Below are positions 32,068-43,901 of a stretch of DNA of 64,000 nucleotides, piece by piece (position 1 is the stretch's first letter; every line of letters starts with the position of its first letter). The position numbers were made by a program, and so were the translations under genes. The stretch is from Podospora bellae-mahoneyi (taxonomy: Eukaryota > Ascomycota > Sordariomycetes > Sordariales > Podosporaceae). The notes under the pieces are model-generated. The model was not told the DNA's origin. It saw only the letters and a program-made list of their open reading frames with translations, and made no database searches. The stretch spans positions 2,418,001 to 2,482,000 of the forward strand of contig NC_085883.1 in NCBI RefSeq assembly GCF_035222275.1, given 5' to 3'.

Positions 32068-33326
32068 ATGAAGGCATCGTGGCATACGCAAACACTACTA
32101 TGGGCGGCAACCACCACAGCCCTGGTAGCCCGTGATCCTGAGCCATATCATTATCAACCATGCAGTAAGTGCCCTCACTTCACAAATTTCAAACAACCGC
32201 TAATCTCCACACCTAAGCTGGGGATTACTGCTACGACGTCTCTTCTCTCGAACCACGATTCTTCCCTGAGCTGGAGTCTGAACGCCTCCGAATCTCCTAC
32301 GGCCCCTTCACCACCCCCCCATCTCACGAGAACAACGGCCATTTCAAAACCTACTTCCGCACCAACCCCCCATGCTACGACTGCTACCTCACCGCCATCA
32401 AAGCCACCCTCCAGTACCCCAACGGCACAACTGCCAACACAAACACCTCCCTCTGGCTGCACCACGTAGCAATCATGAACCTAGTCCAGTCCTCCACCAC
32501 CTGCCCAGACGGAGCAGAAATCGTATTCGCGAGCGGGAATGAGAGGACCGAGGCAAAGATCTCGCTTGATGGGACGGTATCCGCGGGGTATTACATCAAC
32601 CCCCACGATCTGTTGTTCCTCTTGCCTGAACTGATGAACACAGCCCACATCACACAGGAAGCGGTCATTGCGGTTGATTATGAGTTTGTTCCTCTGTCCG
32701 ATCTGTCTGTTGAGGCTGGGATGAAGAAGGTCACGCCGGTATGGCTGGATGTAGACGGGACTTGCTCGCCTGATGCGGGAGCTGTCACGGTGCCGAGGGG
32801 GGTAGGGGAGAGGTTTAGTCTGGAGATGGAGCCGGCTTGGAGGAGTGATATAAGTGGGGATATTGTGTATGTCGTAGGGCATGTCCACGATGGGGGGACG
32901 GGGTTGGAGGTGAGGAGGAATGGGGGGGTTGTTTGTGATGGGAGGGCGAAGTATGGGGAGACGGAGGGGTATATCTCTGACGAAGGTCATTCAGGAGGCT
33001 ACGGGTATAGAGATGATGGTCGTGTTGATAGAAGGCAGTGGAGAGCTCTAGGGAAAGGGAAGAGCAGGGGGAAGAAAAAGGGAAAAGACAAGGGGACAGT
33101 GCCTGATTATGATGATGGTGACGAGGAGCTTTCCACTCCTCCGAGACAGGGTCTTCACATCTCCAGTATCAGCACTTGCACCCTCCCAGGCCGGATCGAG
33201 AAGGGAGACGAGTGGACTGTCGAGGCGAACTATGACTTTACGAAGCACGCGCCGATGGTACACGGGGGAGGGTTGGCGCCGGTGATGGGGATAAGTCTGA
33301 TGTATGTTGTAGAAGATGGGCAGTGA
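32068..33326 (+). CDS. Secreted SURNod19-like protein (PHM-like copper fold possible)
   Basis: Exons 32068..32164 and 32218..33326 (53-base intron, GTAAGT donor) give 401 residues. MKASWHTQTLLWAATTTALVA is a signal peptide. Features recalling the SURNod19 family are TSLWLHHVAIMNL, ASGNERT, GYYINPHDLLFLLPELMN and VYVVGHVHDGGTGLEVRRNG. A His-His pair and a later His-x-His are the layout of metal ligands in copper type II monooxygenases. Several paired cysteines (CYDVS, CYDCY, CPDG, CSPD, CDG, CTLPG) fit a secreted fold. About residues 300-350 form a basic and then acidic low-complexity insert (KGKSRGKKKGKDKG). The family is poorly characterised in fungi; enzyme activity is not shown. Confidence 0.65.
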
Positions 33327-33662
33327 GTTTCGAGTTCTTGATTCCAAAAAGCATCGAGATACCATAAGGTATCTATGCAAGGAACATGTTCCTGCTTACA
33401 TATTTGATTGTGACTGATCTACCCAACCAACTTGGCAGGCAGTCAGCACCAACACAATACAATGATACAACCATCATCAAAAGTACCATATCCGCGAGAA
33501 ACGATTGGCCAGCCAGAAACTCAAGACCGACTCGTCCAACCACATTCTCACACCTCATGATCCTCACAGCCACATTTCCTCTCTCATATATCCTGAGCAC
33601 CCCGCTCCTCCTACCCATTATTCTCAAATCCCACCATCTCCCAGTTCATTACCGCCACCAAC
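33327..33662. other. Intergenic region, nothing supported
   Basis: A gap of 336 bases between tandem plus-strand genes. It probably holds the promoter of the sulfotransferase-like gene. Confidence 0.5.
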
Positions 33663-34556
33663 ATGGTACCCCTAAGCAGCCCAATCTGGTACATCCTCGA
33701 AAACTACATCTACGCCCTCCCCCCTCCCCCCCCTCGCATCCGCACAAAACCCCTAGAAGTAATCTGCGTCGGCCTCCCCAGAAGCGGCACCGAATCCCTC
33801 CAGCACGCCCTCCTCACCCTCGGCTACGACCACACCTACCACGGCTGGGACATCATCTACGAAGAACCGAACTACGCCCAAGAATGGGTCAAGCTCTGCC
33901 GCAAGAAATGGTTCGGCCCCCCTTCCGGCCGCACAACCTTCACCCCCCTCGACTTTGACCCCCTCATCGGCCACTCCACCGCCCTCACCGATGCCGCCGC
34001 CTCCGTCTTCGCCGCCGAGCTCATCCAAGCCTACCCCTCCGCAAAAGTAATCCTCAACCACCGCCCGGACGAAGACGCCTGGCACAACAGCATCTCCACC
34101 ACCATCGCCCGCGGCGAGTCCCTCTGGCACCTCTGGCTCATGTCCTGGACTTCGGGACCCTGTTTCTGGAGCTGGCACGTCTATCTCCGTTTCATGTGGC
34201 CCGGTTTGTTTAGGTGTTTGGACGGGAATGTGGAAAGGGGTGTCAAAGGAAATGGGAGGTGGGTGGCTAGGGAACATTACGCCATGGTTCGAGGGTTGGT
34301 ACCCAAGGAGAGGCTGCTGGAGTGGAGCGTGGAGGATGGGTGGGGGCGGCTTTGCGAGTTTTTGGAAAAGGAGGTTCCGAAGGAGGAGTTTCCTCATGTT
34401 AATGCTGCCAAGGGGTGGGTTGGGCATGAGAGGAGGTTGGCGAGGAGGTATATATTGGGGGCGTTGAGGAATGTTGGGGTGGGGGTGGGGGTTGTGGTTG
34501 GGTTGTGGTATCTTTGCAAAGAAATATTGGGGTTGAGGGTGATGATGGCTGTTTGA
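33663..34556 (+). CDS. Sulfotransfer_4-type P-loop protein with C-terminal membrane anchor
   Basis: A single exon encodes 297 residues with a strong CCACCAACATGG start context. VICVGLPRSGTESLQHAL (residues 33-50) is the PAPS-binding-type P loop of the fungal Sulfotransfer_4 family, often misnamed as NAD epimerases. AKVILNHRPDEDAWHNSI is the second conserved segment, with the usual Arg and Trp. The hydrophobic VGVGVGVVVGLWYLC stretch near residues 272-288 is a likely tail anchor. Substrates of this family are generally unknown; sulfonation is inferred from fold only. Confidence 0.78.
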   Translation: MVPLSSPIWYILENYIYALPPPPPRIRTKPLEVICVGLPRSGTESLQHALLTLGYDHTYHGWDIIYEEPNYAQEWVKLCRKKWFGPPSGRTTFTPLDFDPLIGHSTALTDAAASVFAAELIQAYPSAKVILNHRPDEDAWHNSISTTIARGESLWHLWLMSWTSGPCFWSWHVYLRFMWPGLFRCLDGNVERGVKGNGRWVAREHYAMVRGLVPKERLLEWSVEDGWGRLCEFLEKEVPKEEFPHVNAAKGWVGHERRLARRYILGALRNVGVGVGVVVGLWYLCKEILGLRVMMAV

Positions 34557-34709
34557 AAGTTTTGGTGCTTGATTATGTTCGACCATGATGTCTGTATCCT
34601 GCTGCTTTATGCTACCACCCCCTTGTGACCTCCCTGTGATTACGCTGCCCACATTTATATATATATATATATATATAGATACATCATCCCTTCCACCACC
34701 TCCACTCAC
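34557..34709. repeat. Convergent 3' gap with (TA)n microsatellite
   Basis: An uninterrupted TA run at about 34655..34677 lies between the converging sulfotransferase-like and PEX11 genes. Confidence 0.8.
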
Positions 34710-35783
34710 TCACTCACTCTTGGGCTTAGCCTTCGCCTCCCCCTTCGCCTCCGACTTGGCAACACTCTCCCCGCACTTCTCCCAAACCTCCAACCCCGTC
34801 AACCACGTACTCGCCAACATCAACGCCGACACCACCCCCGTCGAAAACGGCACCCACCCCACCGCCTTCCCCGGCACAGCCATATCCAACGCATCCGCCA
34901 CCGCCCGCCTCCCCGCCTTATACCTCGTGTCCAACAACTTGTCCAACTTTGTCCGTAACTCCTCCAACTTTTCCTCCCCAACCCTCACCCGCTCCAACCT
35001 CGTCTCCTGCTCCCTCCACTGCTGCTGCTGCTCCTCCCACCCCCCGTGCCCCCCCTTCGACCTGCTACTCGTCTGGGGAGGAGGGGGCTTCACCAGCGTT
35101 GGCCCTGCGGCACCTCTTTCCCTCCTCACCTCCTTCTCAAGATGCCTCACCTCCCTCCTCGTCTGCGCAATCTCGGCCCCCAACCTGCCGACCTTCCAAC
35201 CCCCGGCGAGAACAGCCAGAATCAACGCAAAAAACCACATCCTGTTCCCTTCCTTCATCACCTTCCTTGCAAGCTCCCTGCCCCAGACCCCCAGCCCGTC
35301 GACCTTGAGCTCGTCAACGAACGTGGCCGTCTCAGCACAGTAATAGACCCCGTTGAAGGATTTGCTCAGTATCTCTAGCCATTTCTCGATGCCGACGCCG
35401 CCTAGGAGGAGGCCGACTGCCAGCCCGGCTTTGGCCTTTTCTGCGCCCGAGGATGGTGGCTTCCCTTCCGCTTTCGACTTTGCCGAGGCCTCGATGTATT
35501 TATCAAAGGCTTGGGAGAAGGACTCTAGGAAGCGGAAGAGGCGGAAGTAGCGCCGCCCCAGGGAGAGCCGGGATTTGAGTTCGGTGAGGGTGAGTTTCTT
35601 TCGAGGGGAGAGGGTGCGGGGGATTTTCTCGGCGGGGAAGCCGAGGAAGGGGAGGAGGGCCAGGGGGAGGGAGGGGTAAGAAATTAAAAGCTGGGTGAGG
35701 GATTGGAGGAAGCGGAGGGTGCGTTCTAGGCCGTAGGCGTCGGTGGAGAATTTGATGAATTGGTGGAAGGTGTTTTGTGACAT
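34710..35783 (-). CDS. PEX11-family peroxisomal membrane protein
   Basis: A single exon encodes 357 residues. The opening FHQFIKFSTDAYGLERTLRFLQSLTQLL and the following SLGRRYFRLFRFLESF match the amphipathic N-terminal helices of Pex11 proteins. These curve the peroxisomal membrane during division. Hydrophobic segments lie near residues 118-130, 182-197 and 318-335. A Gln/Arg/Glu coiled-coil-like stretch (EEQQQQWREQETRLERV) and a Pro-rich loop separate the last two. The length and loop resemble the fungal Pex11B/C subtypes more than the 230-residue Pex11, but the subtype is uncertain. The tail AKSEAKGEAKAKPKSE is charged. Confidence 0.8.
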   Translation of the reverse strand: MSQNTFHQFIKFSTDAYGLERTLRFLQSLTQLLISYPSLPLALLPFLGFPAEKIPRTLSPRKKLTLTELKSRLSLGRRYFRLFRFLESFSQAFDKYIEASAKSKAEGKPPSSGAEKAKAGLAVGLLLGGVGIEKWLEILSKSFNGVYYCAETATFVDELKVDGLGVWGRELARKVMKEGNRMWFFALILAVLAGGWKVGRLGAEIAQTRREVRHLEKEVRRERGAAGPTLVKPPPPQTSSRSKGGHGGWEEQQQQWREQETRLERVRVGEEKLEELRTKLDKLLDTRYKAGRRAVADALDMAVPGKAVGWVPFSTGVVSALMLASTWLTGLEVWEKCGESVAKSEAKGEAKAKPKSE

Positions 35784-36453
35784 TTTGAGGGAAGGGAGGG
35801 GATCGTCACGAGGGTGGGCGGTAAGAATCGGTTGTGTTGTGTCGCGTGAATATTGTGATGGCTTGTTTTGGACGTGGTTGTTGTGAGATGTTGCTCTGAT
35901 GGTGGTGAGAGTGAGACGTGAAGTGTGGGTGATTCAATGTCTTGGCGGTGTATCTTTTTACGAGGGCGAGATGGGTCGGGCAAGCTGTTCACTCATGAGA
36001 AGTATGCGTGTCCTTGCAAGAACTAAACGGTCGTCTTAAAGTCGGTATCAAAAGTAAAGTTGAGATGAAAAGATGCTCGGGTCTCAAGAATCGCGTCGGT
36101 GAAAAACAAAATCGACAAATCGTGAGATGAGCTGTCGGGTTTCAGGCACAAATGTCGCTCCATTGGGTGGCTGGTTTTTGCTGTTTATGGTTGGTGCATC
36201 TCCTAGCGCGCATCCGTTCAGCTCCCTCGAATCAGCCCCTGACTCCTGTGGCAAGGGATAAACACACGCAAATGTTCAAACACCACATGTATTCGTTGCC
36301 TTCCATATGCCCCCTAATCTTCAAGTAAATACAACACCGCCCAGCGAGAGAATGATGCACATGTACACAATGGCTGCAACAAATTCTCTCTCAATTCCAA
36401 ACTTCATGCCTCCTTTTATCTAAGGCCTCCCACGAGCTGTACACTCTATACCC
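35784..36453. other. Intergenic region, nothing supported
   Basis: PEX11 promoter and nuo51 3' region. No coding signal. Confidence 0.5.
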
Positions 36454-38063
36454 TTACATACCAGGAGAGACAAGCACACCCTTCTCCCTAGAGTCACGCT
36501 TCCACCCACCAGCAAGCGCCTCGCCACCGTTCTCCTGAGCAAACTTTTGCATGCGCGCCTCAAGCTCTGGCCTGAAGTGGCGGATAAGACCCTGGATAGG
36601 CCAGGCAAAAGCCTCACCCAAAGCTAAGAATTGGGTCAGCAAAAAGTAGTTATTTATCAATCAGGAGAAGGGAAGAAACATACCGCAAATGGTGTGACCC
36701 TCCACCTGCTTGGTCAGCTCCTGCAACATGTCAATCTCACGCTCGCGACCCTGGCCCTTCTCGAATCTTTGCATGATCTGCTCGGTCCACTTGCTGCCTT
36801 CACGGCAAGGGGTGCACTGGCCGCAAGACTCGTGGCGGTAGAAGTGGCTGAGACGGGAGATGGCGCGGACAACATCGGTGCTCTTGTCCATGACGATGAC
36901 AGCAGCGGTGCCGAGACCGGACTGGCTGTCCTTCAGGGCATCGAAATCCATGAGCTGGTCGTCGCAGACGTGCTTAGGCAGGATAGGGGTGGAAGAACCA
37001 CCGGGGATGACAGCCAGGAGGTTGTCCCAGCCGCCACGGACACCGCCGCAGTGCTTGTCAATAAGCTCCCGGAGAGGAATGCTCATCTCCTCCTCGACTG
37101 TGCAGGGGTTGTTGACGTGACCGCTGATGCAGAAGAGCTTGGTGCCCTGGTTGCGCTCACGGCCGAAGCCGGCGAACCAGCTGCCACCGCGACGGCAGAT
37201 GGTAGGGGCAACAGCAACAGTCTCGACGTTGGCAACAGTGGAAGGGCAACCGAAAAGACCGACAGCGGCAGGGAAAGGAGGCTTCAAGCGGGGCTTGCCA
37301 GGCTTGCCCTCAAGAGACTCGATCAAGCTGGTCTCCTCACCGCAGACGTAGGCACCGCCACCACGGTGAACGTAGACATCAAAGTCATAACCGGAACCGC
37401 AGGCGTTCTTGCCAATAAGACCGTCGGCATAAGCCTCGTTGATGGCGTTTTGGAGAACGGCAGCCTCGTGGATAAACTCTCCACGAATGTAGATGTAAGC
37501 AGCCGAAGCGTTCATGGCACGGCCAGCGACCAAGCAGCCCTCCACCAGCTTGTGGGGGTCCTTGCGCATAATCTCGCGATCCTTGCAGGTTCCCGGCTCA
37601 CCCTCATCGGCGTTGACAACCAGGTATCTCGGTTTGTTGTCCTTGTCCCAGTCCTTGAAGTTCATGAACGACTGCATAACAGCGTTAGTAAGCTTACGTC
37701 TTCTGTCGTCCAAAGCTCCAAACGCACCCATTTCAGACCCGAGGGGAAACCAGCACCACCACGTCCGCGGAGGCCGGAGGCCTTGATCTCGCCAATGATC
37801 CAGTCGTGGCCCTTGAGGAGGATCTCCTTGGTCTTGTGCCAGTCGCCCATCTTCTTGGCGCTCTTGAGGTCGGGGGGGAAGCGGCCGTAGAGGTTCTGGA
37901 AGATGCGGTCCTGGTCGCGAAGGCCACCATAGGTACGGCTAGGGGCAGCGCCGTCCTGGACGGTAGCGAACGAACGGCATTGTTGTTGCGTCGTGGCGGC
38001 CGCGACAGCGTTTGTAAGGGTCTTGGCCGACGCCTTGGTGGGCGCAGCAGTGCGGGACAACAT
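36454..38063 (-). CDS. nuo51: NADH:ubiquinone oxidoreductase 51-kDa flavoprotein subunit (complex I)
   Basis: Exons 38063..37728, 37671..36684 and 36623..36454 (introns 56 and 61 bases, branch CTAAC in the first) give 497 residues, close to the usual fungal length of about 490. The N-terminus [16 protein letters not shown] to QQCRSFATV is a mitochondrial presequence. [16 protein letters not shown] is the NADH-binding loop, [20 protein letters not shown] is in the FMN site, and [12 protein letters not shown] supplies the N3 4Fe-4S cysteines. The subunit takes hydride from NADH onto FMN at the tip of the matrix arm. It is divergent from the dynactin p27 gene over 627 bases. Confidence 0.95.
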
Positions 38064-38690
38064 GTTGGTATATATTCGTGTCTCTGCTCGGCAGAGACAG
38101 AGGGAGGCGGAATGCCAGTGGGCCGGGGCCGGGGGGGTGGTGGGTTGAGAAGAGGGAGAAGAGGTCGTCGAGGGGTTCGTTCGTTCCTGGGGACGACCAC
38201 GACGAGGGAGGTTGAGGTTGGCCTGTGGCTCAATTGAGCGATTGTGAGCGGCTTCTTTGAGATTTGGTTTCGCAACGTCGATGATTGGCTGAAATTTACC
38301 GGGATGTGGCGGGCAGGCACTTGGGCCGCCTGTGGCGAGAGTTGCCAAGATCGCTGACGCAGTGTGGGGGAAGCTGTTCGCTGAAGAGCTCCGAGAGCTT
38401 CAACAAAAAGTTCCCTGAACAACACCATTTCTTTGTCTCGACAAACCATCGTCAACCTTGCGCTCCAGCCTCGACCGTCCGCCCACAACGCCCTCGGGAC
38501 GAGGAGCTGCGTGTGGCTCTAGTTATCAGTCAATGCTATATTGTTTTTGTCCAGCTACCACTCCCTTCCTTGCAACTACGTATACTGTGCCATGCGCCCA
38601 AGCTCTCGACAATCTAGCAGTGTCAGCCTTAGCCAGTGATCAACACCACCAAACATCATCACAAAACAAAACTCTCGACTTTTAGCAAAG
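38064..38690. promoter_or_regulatory. Divergent promoter region, nuo51 / dynactin p27
   Basis: The region must contain both promoters. The minus-strand frame of nuo51 is open further upstream, but that part does not look like presequence. No distinct site is called. Confidence 0.4.
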
Positions 38691-39324
38691 ATGTCTTCCA
38701 AACGCCACTCCATCCTCCCCGCCGTCTCAGCAGGCCCTAAACCACCAGTCCACTTCTCCTCCTCCATCACCATCGCTGAATCGGCCCTCCTCACCGGTAC
38801 AAACCTCATCACCATCTCTTCCGAGTCCGTCATCCATCCCCGCGCCAAACTCGACTCTCTCGCCGGGCGCATCACCATTGGCCGTCGCTGTGTGGTTCAC
38901 GAGCGCACCATGATCGGTGCCATCGGAACATCGGGCAAAGTAACCGAACAAGCCGTGACCCTCGGAGACTACGCGACGGTCGAAGTGGCCGCCTCCATCG
39001 AAGCTGGTAATACCATCATCGGGGAGGGAACCACAGTTGGAGTTGGCTCAAAAGTTGGGGCGGGCGCGGTAATAGGAAAGGTTTGTTTCATCTTCCCACA
39101 GGTAGACACAAAGGAGATGCTGACAGGCAAACCAGCATTGCACCCTAACCCCCCACACCGAAGTCCCAGCCGGCGAGGTCATCCCCGATTTCACAGTCAT
39201 CTATTCCAACGGAATGAGGAGGATAGACAAGCGAGGGGTGGCAGACCTGAAGAACAAGGGGCAGGCGAGGCAGATTGATGTGCTGAGGAGGATGATACCC
39301 ACTAATCCGGCCAAGTTTGCCTGA
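38691..39324 (+). CDS. Dynactin p27-like subunit (DCTN6), left-handed beta-helix
   Basis: Exons 38691..39080 and 39136..39324 (55-base intron, GTTTGT donor, GCTGAC branch) give 192 residues. Hexapeptide-type turns such as LTGTNLITISSESVIHPRAKL, ITIGRRCVV, VTLGDYATVEV, NTIIGEGTTVGVGSKVG and AVIGKHCTLTP make a left-handed beta-helix. The ending IYSNGMRRIDKRGVADLKNKGQ is typical of DCTN6. p27 pairs with p25 at the pointed end of the Arp1 filament, where it helps dynein bind early endosomes and other cargo. The second exon is needed for the family C-terminus. Confidence 0.85.
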
Positions 39325-41363
39325 TTACTTTTTTTTTTGTTGTTATACATGATGAGGTTTTTTTTTCTTTTTACTAGGGTACAATACCCGTTGTGATGAT
39401 TATGGAAATGGAGAATGCCCGTTCGCATTCAGCTTCTGTCTTTGGGCGCATTATTTTCACGACCTTGAAAGAAACCAAAAAGAAGGCCACCCAAGAGAAG
39501 AAAAGACAAGGCAGCCCTGAGTGCGATGGAATTGCCCTTTTATCGAAACGAGCAGTGTTTTGACTCGGCTACTTTTCACGGAGGTCCGGAAGTGGAATAG
39601 ATAAGGTGTATAGGGCACGACACCACCTCGATCACTTGGAGATCATAGCCTCTTGTTGATGTTGTTTGGTGTGATGAAAAATGAACGAATTACTTTGGTC
39701 TCCAGGGGCAAATCAACTTTCTCATCCCACAATCCCATGGTTTTTTGGAGCCCAAGAAAAGTCTTGACTGATTATTTTATTTTAGTATGGTCTACTTGCC
39801 GGCCTCGTTCTGGCAACAGGATCAGGGCTTCATCATGCCTTCATCAGGGTTAGGTGTAGCTCGCAACGTTTCACATTGACCGCGTGTCTTAGAACAGACA
39901 GGCGAAGGCCTATATCTCTTACCGTTCACGACCTAGGTAGGTATCTGGGTTGGCAGGTGGGACCAAGAAGCAAATCGACTTTGGCAACAGCCCGATTGCT
40001 CTCTCCCCCAGGTTGTACCTGTCTCCATAACAGAAATCATGCCTGTACCCACTTACATCACATGTTTGATTAGAATCTGGGACCAGAGCTGGAGTTGTGT
40101 CAGTTTTCACAAATCGTGCAAGTTTCCATCCGGACAGTCTTTGTCATGGTGGGTTTCTTCACTTCTCAGTCGCTGTGGGAGAAGGAAAAACCAGTCAGTC
40201 TCGGCCTTTGGCATCTGTGGCCGGTCCCGGAAGGACAGCTGCCTTCCCCGGCCGACTTCCGTCGGAACAAGCTTCCGCAAGAGACATTGCAGCTCGCAGC
40301 TGCTGGGAGCCGTCTCGAAAGGCACCGGGGCATGCAATCTGGCCCATCATGCACAATCCTCAACCATTCGGGTGCGATTCCCTTGCAGGGGGGCCAGAAC
40401 CCAAGTAAGTGTAAAGGCACTGTCAGCCCTACCGCCCTGCTCATGCACATCATCTCTTCAGACCCCGATCTAATCGGCTCTTTTGACCTCACCTCCAGAC
40501 ACTCACTATGGAGGCAAACCACGACATAGAGAGCATGGAAATGTCGGAAAACAGAAGAAGTCAGCATGAAAGGGCATTGGAAGCAAACAGGGACGGGGCA
40601 GCCCAGCACTCGTATGAGACTGCGGGACTGTTGCTATAATACCGGCATGTTCTCGGTCGCCGTTGCTTCCATAGGTACCAGCTCACCACCACACGCCTTC
40701 CTCATCCATCAGTCCCCTCACCCTCGGTCGGGACACTAGCAAGAGCGGAACAGACCCAGCGGAAACCACTGCTGTCTCCCCTCGTCCAGCCGCCGGCTCA
40801 GACCACCGCACGCTTTGAAAACGATGGCTTCTACCCCAAACCAAAGCTGGGCTTTTCTGTCAGGCCACAGAAGAGCACGAACCAGACAGCTCATCAAGAA
40901 GCCTTTCAAGAAAATATTCATAAAGTCAATTTTGTTATCTGCGTTTACCGAGCAGCAACCACAACCCTCACCACCACCGAGCACATCTTTTGCATCTTCA
41001 TCCTCCCACCAACACCGAGATCCAACTTCTCCTCCTCCCCCTCGGTCGTTGCCTCACTCTCGACCCACCAGCCGACGATCTTCCTCCACCACCACCACCA
41101 CCAGCAGCCAACTTATCTGGAGACTCTCTGACGACACCCTCTCTTGTTCCAGCCTACAGCTAGCAGCACATTTCAACACAACCACCCAGCTATCCGACTC
41201 TTGCACCATTCCACTCTCGCCTTACCTTTACCTAGAACAACAACAGAATATCATCACGCCCTCCAACGACAGCCACCCAAGCCCCTTCTCCACACCTCAC
41301 CACCACCACCACTACTACTCCACCGAGCATTCCCACACCAACAACCACTTCTACGTCACCACC
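39325..41363. other. Two-kilobase gap; promoter and possible long leader of the next gene
   Basis: 39325..40700 shows nothing coding, although short frames overlap on both strands around 40040..40610. A CCTAGGTA word sits at 39932..39939. From about 40815 the frame of the next gene is open for 549 bases and rich in Ser, Thr, His and Pro; it may be a CT-rich leader or an N-terminal extension. Confidence 0.5.
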
Positions 41364-42359
41364 ATGTCTGGCAGCAGATCCTCGTCCCTTCCCCCAACCC
41401 CCTCGGGTTCCATGCCCATTGAACAGACACCCGCCTTCCAGAAACTTCTCCCCGTCGAGCGCGCACGAGCATTCATCCACTCTGTCGTGTTTGAAGAAGA
41501 CGAGGAGCTGTCCGAGGAAGAGAGGGAGCACATCACCATCAAGTGCGAAAAGACATGGACGGACCTGCTGAAGCTGGGGAATTTGGACGAGAAGGAGGGG
41601 ACAGAGGAGTGTCAGAAGTTGGTGCGCGCGCCGGTGATTGGGGAGGGGATTTGTCACAAGTTGTGGAAGAGGCTGGCGGCGATTTCGAGGAAGGGGGGGT
41701 ACACGAATGAGGTGTCTGGTTTTGAGGCGATGAAGAAGAATTTGGTGGTGGAGGGCAAGGCGAGGCGAGAGGAGAAGAAGAGGGAGAAGGAGGAGAGAAG
41801 GAAGGAGAGGGAGGGAAGGAAGGCGGTGGAGGGGTTGTTGGATTCGTTGAAGCTGAGCCCGAGGAGGAAGGATAAGGAGGGGAGCGGGAGCGGGGAGCGG
41901 AATGAAGGAGAGGGGGGTGGAGAGCAGGAGGGAAAGGAGGGTTTTTGGCAGGCCCCTGAAACGTATACACCAAGGATTGCGCCGCCCGAGATGGAGGCGA
42001 AGGACACGCCTTGTCCGCCTGGGTTGTTGGGTTTATTGGAGGGGGGCGATGATGAGATGGCCAGATGGGATCAGGCTGCCTATCATGGGAGGGTAGGGGT
42101 GCCGAACCGGAAGATTGAGGAAACTGTTGGGGGGGATGAGGAGGAAGAGGCTGTCAAGAACGCTGAGGATAAGAATAAGCGGAAGGCGGCCGAGGCGAAG
42201 GAGGGGAGCAGGTCTTGTCGGCCAAAGCTTACTAAGAGCAAGAGCTGGATTGGGAAGATAGCTAGCATGGGGGAGAAGGTTTCTTATGGGTTGGGGGTTG
42301 CAGGGCCTGCTGGGTCTAAGGGTCTGAAGGATGATAGGAGTAGGAAGAAGTCTATCTGA
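41364..42359 (+). CDS. Charged protein of unknown function
   Basis: The preferred start is ATG 41364 (MSGSRSSSLPPTPSG), which has a CACCACCATGT context and gives 331 residues. An in-frame ATG at 40824 (MASTPNQSWAFLSGHRR) would add 180 low-complexity residues. Residues 20-110 look folded (FQKLLPVERARAFIHSVVFEEDEELS and WTDLLKLGNL). A long Lys/Arg/Glu helix (RREEKKREKEERRKEREGRK) and a Gly/Glu-rich stretch follow. The C-terminus is basic, with KLTKSKSWIGKIASMGEKVSYGLG. No known domain is recognised. Confidence 0.65.
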   Translation: MSGSRSSSLPPTPSGSMPIEQTPAFQKLLPVERARAFIHSVVFEEDEELSEEEREHITIKCEKTWTDLLKLGNLDEKEGTEECQKLVRAPVIGEGICHKLWKRLAAISRKGGYTNEVSGFEAMKKNLVVEGKARREEKKREKEERRKEREGRKAVEGLLDSLKLSPRRKDKEGSGSGERNEGEGGGEQEGKEGFWQAPETYTPRIAPPEMEAKDTPCPPGLLGLLEGGDDEMARWDQAAYHGRVGVPNRKIEETVGGDEEEEAVKNAEDKNKRKAAEAKEGSRSCRPKLTKSKSWIGKIASMGEKVSYGLGVAGPAGSKGLKDDRSRKKSI

Positions 42360-43721
<1,362 letters not shown>

Positions 43722-43901
43722 AAATTGTATTCGAACGGAAAGCGCAGAACGACAGAACCCAGGTCTGGGGAACAGTTCGCCAAGAACAAATTCAACTTTC
43801 CACAGGAGAAGGAGGAGGAGGGAGGTTTATTTACTCGATTTGGGATTGGGACATCACAAGGGGGATTGATCACAGTCGACGAACAGAGACAGACGGTCAA
43901 A

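Noticed and set aside
40039-40609. Overlapping 144-147-codon frames on both strands
   Set aside because: Three conflicting frames, no splice-supported extension, no recognisable domain.
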